Source: Treponema sp.
GTDB taxonomy: Bacteria > Spirochaetota > Spirochaetia > Treponematales > Breznakiellaceae
DNA: 10,730 nt
Reading direction: 5' to 3'
Assembly: GCA_031258265.1 (NCBI GenBank)
Contig: JAIRNB010000080.1
Span: 1 to 10,730 of the forward strand
Shown here: piece by piece, positions 4,490 through 10,730 of the stretch
Position numbering within the stretch: position 1 is the first letter of the stretch
How the letters are laid out: each line of letters opens with the position of its first letter
The notes under the pieces: model-generated
The model's input: the letters and a program-made list of their open reading frames with translations, nothing else
Database searches by the model: none
What the model was told of the DNA's origin: nothing
Position numbers and translations under genes: made by a program

Positions 4490-6853
4490 ATGAGCGATTA
4501 CCTTGATCCCAACAATGAGGAACTCCTTAAAGACTTCTTCAGCGAAGCTCAAATGCAGGTTGATACCCTGGAACAGAACATCCTGGTTCTGGAGAACGAG
4601 GGGGGTAATAAGGATTCGGTCGATGAGATCTTCCGCGCTGCCCATACCTTAAAGGGCGGTTCGGCCACGGTGGAAATGATGGAACTTTCCCATTTCACCC
4701 ATTTGGTCGAAGATGTACTGGACGCGATTCGTTCGGATCAATTGTCGGTTAATGAAGATGTGGTAGATGTGCTTCTTTCCGCCATCGACGTGATAAAGGC
4801 TATGCTTGGCAAGCGGATGGAAGGGGCCGTTTACCAGGAAGATACCTCCGAAATAGAAGGCAAGCTTTCCACCCTGCTGCCGGAGGGCGCTAAAAGCAAG
4901 AAAGGTTCCGCAGCAAAGACTGCCGCGGCTAAACCAGCGGCTAAGCCGGTTCCACCGCCGGCGCCTTCGGCTGGTCCGGCAAAGGGCTTAAGCGAGGATG
5001 AACTAAGGGAACTTCGGGAATCCGTAGACGGCGCCATGCCGGTTTACCGGGTTTCAGTGAAATTTGACGAGAGCAGCCTGATGAATACCGTGGGCGGAAT
5101 TCAGGTCTATGCCGCCTTGAAAGGGGAGGGGACGGTTCTCCGTACCGTCCCGGATTTTGAAGCCCTCTATGAAGATAACTTTTTCCCCACGGTGGACTAT
5201 TACTATGCCAGCTCAAAGTCCCCGGAGGAAATCCGTAAGTACGTTATTATCCCCGATGTTTCCCTGGACGCCGAAGTTACCGATGTAAGCAAGGCGGCCC
5301 AGAGTCCCGCGGCCCCTGTGCCGACGAAGGCCGCTTCTCCGGCCCCTGCGCCGCAGGCTGTCTCTCCGCAGCCGCCTGCCCCCGCCGCCCCGCCGGCCTC
5401 TGCGGAAGGGCCTAAAGCGCCGGCCTCCGGTTCCGCAGAAGACGCCAAGAAGGCCGGGAAAGAAGCCGGTTCAATCCTGCGGGTGGACTCCAAACGGATC
5501 GACGATCTTCTTAATCTGGTGTCCGAAACGGTCATTACCAAGGCGACTTTTAATCAGATCAGCAACCAGTTTACCGATATGCTTGGCGAACTCCACGAAC
5601 TGGAAAACAAATACCGGGAAAAGATCAAAAGCCTCTTCGACCGGCTCCCCGATTATCTGGACAGCATACAGGAGGGGCGCTCCGTTAAGGATATTCGTAA
5701 GGAAATTGGTGAAGAATACGGGGATATGTTTACCCTCTTTGACGGCTTTGAGGCGTCGGTCAAGAACAACATGGGTAAATTCCGGTCTACCTCTCAGAAT
5801 TTGGGGCGAATCACCGGGGAACTCCAGGAAGGGGTCATGCGGATCCGCATGGTGCCTATCAGCCAGATTTTCAGCCGTTTCCCCCGGCTTGTGCGGGACC
5901 TTTCCAAATCCCTGGATAAAAAGATCAACCTGGTTATCGAAGGGGAAGAAACCGAGCTGGATAAGTCGGTTATCGAGGACCTTTTGGACCCCATCATGCA
6001 CTCCGTGCGGAATTCTATCGATCACGGGATAGAATCCCCGGATGTACGGAAGGCCGCCGGTAAGCCGCCGGAAGGCATGGTCCTCCTCAAGGCTACCAAC
6101 GAAGGCAATATGATCGTTATCGAAATATCCGATGACGGCAAGGGCATCGATGTGGAAGCGGTCAAGGCCAAGGCGGTGGAACGGGGGCTTATCAGCCCCA
6201 ACAAGCTCCTTACCGATGTGGAGGCCTTTAATCTGATCTTTGAACCCGGTTTTTCCACAGCCAAACAGATCACCAGCATTTCAGGCCGGGGGGTGGGTTT
6301 GGACGTGGTGCGCCGCCAGATCGATAAACTCAACGGTACGGTGACGGTCAGTTCCGAGCATGGCAAGGGTACTAAATTCACCATCAAGCTGCCCCTTACC
6401 CTGGCGATCATCCAGGGCCTCCTGGTGCGGGTGGGCAGGGAAATCTACTCCATCCCCATAACCAGCGTCATAGAAAGCCTGCGGATCAAACCTGAAGATA
6501 TTAAGATGATCGACAATTACGAGGTCTTTAATATCCGTAACGATGTTATCTCTCTGCTCCGGCTTAACAGGCTTTTCGGCATCAAGACCGAGGAGCAGCA
6601 GGACTACAATTTTATTGTCATCGTAGGTACGGCGGAAAAGAAGATGGGTTTCATGGTGGACAGCCTTATCGGCGAGGAAGATGTGGTTATCAAACCCCTG
6701 CGGGATCAGTTTACCAATTCTCCGGGGATCGCCGGGGCTTCCATATTGGGTGATGGTTCGGTTTCCCTAATCATCGATGTGGGTCAGCTTCTGGAATTGG
6801 GATTACGCCGGGAAATGGAGAACCGGCGTATCCGTGAATCTTCGATACGGTAA
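4490..6853 (+). CDS. cheA: chemotaxis histidine kinase CheA
   Basis: CheA autophosphorylates in receptor arrays and passes phosphate to CheY and CheB. All five domains are visible in its 787 residues. P1 (about 1-125) carries the phosphorylated histidine H52 in RAAHTLKGGSAT. An Ala/Pro linker leads to a P2-type regulator-binding domain (about 180-262), then a second Ala/Pro-rich linker (265-327). P3 dimerisation runs from about 328 to 455. P4 has the ATP-binding boxes: N (H504 to N508 and D511HG), G1 (D548DGKG), F (FEPGFST near 584) and G2 (G599RGVG). P5, CheW-like, follows from about 630. P3 is about 125 residues against roughly 65 in E. coli or Thermotoga CheA; a long P3 is a known treponemal trait. 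The start MSDYLDPNNEEL looks right, but no ribosome binding site precedes the ATG. The stop is 11 bases before the next gene. Confidence 0.97.
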   Translation: MSDYLDPNNEELLKDFFSEAQMQVDTLEQNILVLENEGGNKDSVDEIFRAAHTLKGGSATVEMMELSHFTHLVEDVLDAIRSDQLSVNEDVVDVLLSAIDVIKAMLGKRMEGAVYQEDTSEIEGKLSTLLPEGAKSKKGSAAKTAAAKPAAKPVPPPAPSAGPAKGLSEDELRELRESVDGAMPVYRVSVKFDESSLMNTVGGIQVYAALKGEGTVLRTVPDFEALYEDNFFPTVDYYYASSKSPEEIRKYVIIPDVSLDAEVTDVSKAAQSPAAPVPTKAASPAPAPQAVSPQPPAPAAPPASAEGPKAPASGSAEDAKKAGKEAGSILRVDSKRIDDLLNLVSETVITKATFNQISNQFTDMLGELHELENKYREKIKSLFDRLPDYLDSIQEGRSVKDIRKEIGEEYGDMFTLFDGFEASVKNNMGKFRSTSQNLGRITGELQEGVMRIRMVPISQIFSRFPRLVRDLSKSLDKKINLVIEGEETELDKSVIEDLLDPIMHSVRNSIDHGIESPDVRKAAGKPPEGMVLLKATNEGNMIVIEISDDGKGIDVEAVKAKAVERGLISPNKLLTDVEAFNLIFEPGFSTAKQITSISGRGVGLDVVRRQIDKLNGTVTVSSEHGKGTKFTIKLPLTLAIIQGLLVRVGREIYSIPITSVIESLRIKPEDIKMIDNYEVFNIRNDVISLLRLNRLFGIKTEEQQDYNFIVIVGTAEKKMGFMVDSLIGEEDVVIKPLRDQFTNSPGIAGASILGDGSVSLIIDVGQLLELGLRREMENRRIRESSIR

Positions 6854-6864
6854 CGGAGCATGTG

Positions 6865-8196
6865 ATGGCGGTAATTAAAGATTTGGCGCAGGTAAACGCT
6901 GAACTCCAGGAACAGAAAGAGCGGGTTGACGCCGTTGATTATAAGATGATCACCTTCTCTTTGGGGGGGAAGGATTACGGCGTTGACATTATGAATGTTA
7001 AAGAGATCGCCAAGGCCGATAAATTCACCTATGTCCCCAATGCGGCTTCCTTTGTGAAGGGGGTTTACAACCTCCGGGGAGATATTATCCCCATTATCGA
7101 TCTGCGGGCTTTCTTCCACCTGCCCCTGGACCGGAAGGAAGACGGCCAGGAAAACATGCTGATCCTCCGTATAGAAGACCGGGTCTACGGGACCATCGTT
7201 GACAAGATCGACAAGGTGGTGGGGATCAATTCCGAGACTATCCAGCCTCCCCATCCTATTTTCGGGGACATTAACATCAAGTTTATCAGCGGGGTTGTGG
7301 AAAAGCAGGGGGATCTTTACATCATCCTCGACGTGGTTCGTATTTTCTCCCAGAGCAAAGAAGAAGAAAAACCCCGCCCCGCTATAATGGAAACGGCGGG
7401 CAGCGGCGGAGTGTATCAGGCGCCGCAGAGGGCCGAAACTCCCGTTATCCAGCAGGTCTCCGATAATGCCCTAAGCTTTGTCCGGGAAAGCCTGGAAGCC
7501 CTGCGGCATTTCCATGCTTCCCTGGTGAATGAAAGCTGGCTTACCAAACGCTTTGCCGAATGGGCGGCCACCCATTCCGATGCCGATGTCCAGCTTAAAA
7601 ATTCCACCGATGCCGATGATTTTCTGGCTTCCTTTGATTCTCCCCAAACGGGAACCTTCTGGGATGATGATTACGCCGGGGCGGTCCTCAATGCTTTGCC
7701 GGATCTTCCCTCTAACAACATTCAGGTTTGGAATATCGGATGTGGCAAGGGCTGTGAAACCTATTCTTTTGCCTGTATACTTAAACAGCGGTATCCGGGC
7801 GGCCGTTTCAAGATATGGGCCAACGATAACGATATAATGGCAATAGCCCAGGCCCCCAACCAGGTCTTTGATCTGGTGGATCTGCCGGAGTATTGCCGGT
7901 CTTTCACGGTCAGCGGGAAAAACGGATACAGCTTTAACCAGGAGATCAGGGATTCGATAGTTTTTGAGTACCATGATATTTTAAACGATAATCCCCTGCC
8001 GGCTTTGGATTTTATCCTTGCCAGGGATATTTTATCCTTCCTTCCGGGGCAGGAACAGGAAAAATTGATTGCGATATTTACAGAGAAATTAAAAAGCCGG
8101 GGTATGGTTATCCTGGGGCGGAATGAACAACTTCAGGGCGGCGAGTGGCTCCAGATGACGACAGACCCGGTTTCCGCCTATCTGCGAAATTCATAG
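6865..8196 (+). CDS. cheW: CheW fused to a CheR-like methyltransferase domain
   Basis: The 443-residue protein joins two chemotaxis domains. Residues about 25-163 are CheW, the adaptor linking receptors to CheA P5, with the hallmark NLRGDIIPIIDL at 69-80. A linker (164-198) leads to a domain resembling CheR, the receptor glutamate methyltransferase. The SAM-binding motif, normally GCSTGEEPYS, is GCGKGCETYS (292-301). The ATDID-like acidic segment is ANDND (319-323), and the usual CRNVLIYF reads ILARDILSF (384-392). The FFRE-type N-terminal motif is not found (GTFWDDDY near 264-270). These changes suggest weak or lost catalysis, so the domain may be structural. Such CheW-CheR-like fusions are known in treponemes. 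GGAG at 6855-6858 is spaced for ATG 6865; a GTG three bases earlier is too close. Confidence 0.93.
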   Translation: MAVIKDLAQVNAELQEQKERVDAVDYKMITFSLGGKDYGVDIMNVKEIAKADKFTYVPNAASFVKGVYNLRGDIIPIIDLRAFFHLPLDRKEDGQENMLILRIEDRVYGTIVDKIDKVVGINSETIQPPHPIFGDINIKFISGVVEKQGDLYIILDVVRIFSQSKEEEKPRPAIMETAGSGGVYQAPQRAETPVIQQVSDNALSFVRESLEALRHFHASLVNESWLTKRFAEWAATHSDADVQLKNSTDADDFLASFDSPQTGTFWDDDYAGAVLNALPDLPSNNIQVWNIGCGKGCETYSFACILKQRYPGGRFKIWANDNDIMAIAQAPNQVFDLVDLPEYCRSFTVSGKNGYSFNQEIRDSIVFEYHDILNDNPLPALDFILARDILSFLPGQEQEKLIAIFTEKLKSRGMVILGRNEQLQGGEWLQMTTDPVSAYLRNS

Positions 8197-8217
8197 TGGT
8201 GTGGAAAGGAGTTTTTT

Positions 8218-8703
8218 ATGAGGGTTGAATACATTAATCCCTTTGTTGAGGCGGCTTTTAACGTGCTTAAAGAGGTACTCAATACCGATGTTAAGCGGGG
8301 GGATTTGTTTCTCAAGTCTACCAATATGGCTATTCAGGGTGTGGCCGCCCTGGTCGGTCTTGCCGGGGATGTGGAAGGGCGGGTCCTTTTTGATATGACT
8401 AAGGAATCCGCCCTTTTTGTGGTAAGCGCCATGAACGGAGAAGACTTCACAGCCATGGATGACATGGCTAAGGCGACTATCCAGGAGCTTGCCAATATGA
8501 TCACCGCCCAGGCAGTTACCAAACTCCACGATCTGGGTTTTAAATTCGATTTAACTCCTCCGGCCCTTTTTACCGGCGATAACATGGAGGTTTCCAGCAA
8601 CCTGGGCAAGGAAGTGGAGGCCCTCATCGTCCCCATGCAGCTTGGCCCCGGCGGCAAGAATGGTAAGATAGAGATCAATGTGGTTATCCGGGAGAGAAGC
8701 TAG
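8218..8703 (+). CDS. cheX: CheY-P phosphatase CheX
   Basis: CheX removes phosphate from CheY-P and so ends the signal to the flagellar motor; in spirochaetes it takes the place of CheZ. The 161 residues match the treponemal CheX pattern from MRVEYINPFVEAAFNVLKEV onward. The catalytic pair is E90 and N93 in QELANM, the E-x-x-N motif of the CheC/CheX family. The Gly/Ala-rich stretch at 41-55 (GVAALVGLAGDVEG) and KFDLTPPALFTGDN near 109-122 also fit. AGGAG seven bases before the ATG marks the start. It lies 21 bases after the CheW-CheR stop, in one operon with cheA. The protein is full length and cytoplasmic. No cheY follows. Confidence 0.95.
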   Translation: MRVEYINPFVEAAFNVLKEVLNTDVKRGDLFLKSTNMAIQGVAALVGLAGDVEGRVLFDMTKESALFVVSAMNGEDFTAMDDMAKATIQELANMITAQAVTKLHDLGFKFDLTPPALFTGDNMEVSSNLGKEVEALIVPMQLGPGGKNGKIEINVVIRERS

Positions 8704-8728
8704 GGCTTCCTTTCCCTGTTGTCATTCA

Positions 8729-8761
8729 GCGCCGCGAATCCTTCGGGGTTCGTCACGGCGC
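8729..8761. other. long hairpin with UUCG tetraloop after cheX
   Basis: GCGCCG at 8729-8734 pairs with CGGCGC at 8756-8761. Inside it, CGAATCC pairs with GGGTTCG (one G-T) around a TTCG loop closed by C-G, the very stable cUUCGg form. TCA at 8753-8755 is the only bulge. No T-run follows; the tRNA gene begins six bases later. It may protect the 3' end of the che message, guide tRNA processing, or be a dispersed repeat. Confidence 0.5.
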
Positions 8762-8767
8762 GAAGCC

Positions 8768-8841
8768 GGGCGGTTAGCTCAGTTGGTTAGAGCACCAGTA
8801 TGACACGCTGGGGGTCACAAGTTCGACTCTTGTATCGCCCA
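8768..8841 (+). tRNA. tRNA-Val(GAC)
   Basis: A full cloverleaf of 74 bases can be drawn. The acceptor stem is GGGCGGT with ATCGCCC (one G-T pair). The D arm is GCTC/GAGC. The anticodon stem is CCAGT/GCTGG (T-G at the base of the loop) with loop ATGACAC, so the anticodon is GAC, reading valine GUC/GUU. The variable loop is GGGTC, and the T arm is ACAAG-TTCGACT-CTTGT. The discriminator is A73. CCA is not encoded and must be added. A35, C36 and A73 agree with known valine identity elements. No clear promoter lies between cheX and the tRNA, so read-through from the che operon is possible. Confidence 0.93.
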
Positions 8842-8842
8842 T

Positions 8843-8863
8843 GCCCCTCCGGGGGCTTTTTTT
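8843..8863 (+). terminator. intrinsic terminator after tRNA-Val
   Basis: GCCCC and GGGGC pair perfectly around a TCCG loop (8843-8856), followed at once by seven T (8857-8863). It begins two bases after the tRNA and would end the tRNA transcript and any che read-through. Confidence 0.9.
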
Positions 8864-8916
8864 GTGTCCGCTTCATGTTTTTTTGGAAGACTTGTGAACC
8901 AGCCGGGTTCTTGAGC

Positions 8917-8985
8917 AAGTTTAATTTACGTGAGGCGCATGGGGATGTTAACGTTAAGCGGGACGATTTGTTTTTTAAGGGAGCG
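8917..8985 (+). pseudogene. possible remnant of a second cheX
   Basis: The 27 bases at 8953-8979 match cheX at 8290-8316 in 23 positions, in the same coding phase. The conceptual translation KFNLREAHGDVNVKRDDLFFKG lines up with cheX residues AAFNVLKEVLNTDVKRGDLFLKS, sharing FN, L, E, VKR, DLF and K. There is no start codon in context. The frame runs out just inside the next gene, which begins at 8988. It seems to be a leftover of a duplicated or displaced cheX 5' end. Chance similarity is not excluded, as the segment is short. Confidence 0.35.
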
Positions 8986-8987
8986 CC

Positions 8988-9803
8988 ATGGTGAAAAACG
9001 CTGCGGTCTTACTCTTTTTTGTATTTGCCTTCCCCCTGTTTGCCCAGAATCTGGACATAACGGTGGAAGAATTTGACGGCGCCCTGACAATAACTAAATC
9101 TAAAGGCAGGGCCAGGGAACTGGTGATTCCCCCGTCTATTAACGATCTTCCCGTTACCCGCATAGGTCCGGGGGCGTTTTCCAAACGGGGCCTGGAAAAA
9201 CTCAGTCTCCCCGACACGATAATCGAAATTGGGGCCGGAGCCTTCGCGGATAATCTGCTCACAAGCCTGGAGATCGGCGATAGTGTTACTGTTATCGGCA
9301 GCGGGGCTTTCGCGGGGAACCGGCTTACCGGGATCAGCCTGGGGGCGGGGCTGGATTCTATCGGAAAAGGGGTCTTTTCCCGGAACCGCCTTAACGCCGT
9401 TACGATCACCGGCAATATTACCAGCATTGGGGATTACGCTTTCTTTTCAAACAACATCAGGACTCTTACTATCCCCGGCAGTGTTACTGCTGTCGGCGCG
9501 GGGGCGTTTTCGGGGAACAGGCTGTCCCAGGTGGAAATTGGGGCGGGGGTTGCCGGAATTGGGGACGGGGCCTTTTACAACAACCAGATAAAAAGCGTAA
9601 CGATTCCCCCCAGCGTCAGCGTCATGGGAAAACGGGCTTTTGATCCCCGGACCACCGGCGTTTCCGGCCTGGTGGAATACCGGGACACCGAAGGAAACCT
9701 GCTCCTTTCACCATCGAAGAATTTCGATAATTTTTATTTTATGAACGGGAAAAGGGCCGGTACCTATACCTTGACCCAGGAGGGTTGGAAATACGGGGAA
9801 TAA
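8988..9803 (+). CDS. exported BspA-like leucine-rich repeat protein
   Basis: The 271-residue protein begins with a signal peptide (about 1-19, a hydrophobic run ending FPLFAQN), so it is exported to the periplasm or outer surface. Residues about 43-220 are leucine-rich repeats of the BspA/TpLRR kind, with the unit IGxGAFxxNxLxxLxIxxxVT. The Ile-Gly position recurs at 59, 81, 103, 125, 147, 169, 191 and 213, an exact 22-residue period over eight units. Such repeats form a curved solenoid used for adhesion or protein binding. The last 50 residues (GLVEYRDTEGN to the end) have no repeats and look like a short capping domain. AAGGGAG at 8977-8983 is well placed for the ATG at 8988. No membrane anchor or lipobox Cys is seen. 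The ligand is unknown. Confidence 0.9.
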   Translation: MVKNAAVLLFFVFAFPLFAQNLDITVEEFDGALTITKSKGRARELVIPPSINDLPVTRIGPGAFSKRGLEKLSLPDTIIEIGAGAFADNLLTSLEIGDSVTVIGSGAFAGNRLTGISLGAGLDSIGKGVFSRNRLNAVTITGNITSIGDYAFFSNNIRTLTIPGSVTAVGAGAFSGNRLSQVEIGAGVAGIGDGAFYNNQIKSVTIPPSVSVMGKRAFDPRTTGVSGLVEYRDTEGNLLLSPSKNFDNFYFMNGKRAGTYTLTQEGWKYGE

Positions 9804-9828
9804 TGAACCCGGCCTCCGGGCGGAACTC

Positions 9829-10728
9829 TTGAGCCGGATACTTCTTACCGCAAAACGCCTTATCCTGATCATCGCCGGGGCGGTGATCATGGCCTTTAAT
9901 ATCAACACCTTTGTAAAGGCCGGGGAACTGATCCCCGGCGGCTTTACCGGCCTTACCCTGCTTATCCAGGAAATTGCCCGCCGTTTTGGAAGCATCGATC
10001 TGCCCTTCAGCGTTATTTATTATGCGCTGAATGCGGCGCCGGCGATAATCTGTTTTAGGGCTATCGGGAAAAAATTTACTGTTTATTCCTGTATCATGGT
10101 CCTGTTAAGCGGTTTCCTCACCGACTGGATGCCGGAGGCCAGGATCGCCGGCGTCAATGTGGCGGTGGTATTTACCGAATTTCTGCAGCCCCACGATACC
10201 CTGCTTTCCGCGGTGTTTGGCGGACTGCTGAATGCCTTTGCCATTGCCCTGTGCCTTTACGCCGGCGCCACCAGCGGGGGGACGGATTTTATCGCTATTT
10301 TTATTTCGGAAAAATACCGGAAGAATGCGTGGAACTATATCCTGGCGGGAAATTGCGTTGTTCTGGCCGTGGCCGCCTTCCTTTTTACCCTGGACAAGGC
10401 CCTATACTCGATTATTTTCCAGTTTACCACCACCGTCAGTCTTTCTACCCTGTACCGGGGCTATCAGCAGAGGACCCTGCTCATCATCACGGGGAAAAGC
10501 GAGGAAATTTACACCCTTATCCGGGAAAAAACCAACCACGCCGCCACATCCTTTAGGGGGCTGGGGAGTTATGAAAAAGCGGAACGGGTGCTGCTCTATT
10601 CCGTGGTGGCCGCCAACGAGGTCCCCGGCCTTGTGGCGGGCATAAAAAAAATCGACGAAAATGCCTTTGTCAATGTGCTGAAAACCGAACAGCTTAACGG
10701 CCGTTTCTACCAGCGGCCCAAGGATTAA
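9829..10728 (+). CDS. YitT family membrane protein with C-terminal DUF2179 domain
   Basis: The 299-residue protein has an N-terminal membrane domain with about five to six hydrophobic segments (roughly 10-28, 33-50, 60-76, 84-98, 125-146 and 170-188). Family signatures are PGGFTGL at 36-42 and GATSGGTDF at 146-154. The C-terminal soluble part (about 212-295; LLIITGKSEEIYTLI, then LYSVVAANEVPGLVAGIKKID) is the DUF2179 domain typical of YitT proteins. The transport or sensing role of the family is not settled. The start is TTG at 9829, with a modest GGCGGA six to seven bases upstream; a later ATG at 9889 would cut into the first membrane segment. It lies 25 bases after the repeat protein, so the two may be cotranscribed. 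A small hairpin, CCCGG-CCT-CCGGG (9808-9820), overlaps the binding-site region. The gene is complete, with its TAA two bases from the window end. Confidence 0.92.
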   Translation: MSRILLTAKRLILIIAGAVIMAFNINTFVKAGELIPGGFTGLTLLIQEIARRFGSIDLPFSVIYYALNAAPAIICFRAIGKKFTVYSCIMVLLSGFLTDWMPEARIAGVNVAVVFTEFLQPHDTLLSAVFGGLLNAFAIALCLYAGATSGGTDFIAIFISEKYRKNAWNYILAGNCVVLAVAAFLFTLDKALYSIIFQFTTTVSLSTLYRGYQQRTLLIITGKSEEIYTLIREKTNHAATSFRGLGSYEKAERVLLYSVVAANEVPGLVAGIKKIDENAFVNVLKTEQLNGRFYQRPKD

Positions 10729-10730
10729 TT

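Noticed and set aside
8800..8994. 64-codon plus-strand open frame across the tRNA and its terminator
   Set aside because: It starts within the tRNA gene; only its last part has any protein similarity, and that is described as a cheX remnant.

Overview
The window looks like chromosomal DNA of a spirochaete, most likely a GC-rich Treponema of the termite-gut type. The main evidence is the gene order cheA, then a cheW-cheR fusion, then cheX, which is the arrangement of the Treponema chemotaxis operon. CheA has an unusually long dimerisation domain, and there is a Treponema-style leucine-rich repeat protein. This assignment is inference from recognised families; no search was run.

Bases 1-2280 are an accessory, partly decayed region. 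A minus-strand pair of small unrecognised genes (76 and about 182 codons, overlapping) ends at two tandem hairpin terminators. Upstream of the pair lies a small reading frame cut by a stop codon, then a fragment of an aspartate kinase gene with both ends missing. Next comes a GC-rich, non-coding block full of hairpins. Two short divergent genes follow: a minus-strand small protein and a plus-strand XRE-type DNA-binding regulator. Between them are good promoter candidates and a small palindrome that could be the operator.

Bases 2390-8841 are core-like and all on the plus strand. An RNase II/R family exoribonuclease is followed, after a strong hairpin, by the chemotaxis genes. CheA is the histidine kinase. 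The next protein joins a CheW coupling domain to a CheR-like methyltransferase domain with altered motifs. CheX is a CheY-P phosphatase. cheY, which normally follows cheX in treponemes, is not in the window. Its place is taken by a UUCG-loop hairpin, a tRNA-Val(GAC) gene and an intrinsic terminator.

Bases 8842-10730 hold a short stretch that looks like a leftover piece of a second cheX, an exported leucine-rich repeat protein with an exact 22-residue period, and a complete YitT-family membrane protein that ends at the window edge.

No complete mobile element, CRISPR array or unmistakably new multi-gene system is visible. The most unusual items are the CheW-CheR fusion with degenerate methyltransferase motifs, the missing cheY with a cheX remnant beyond the tRNA, and the scarred segment at 880-1500.
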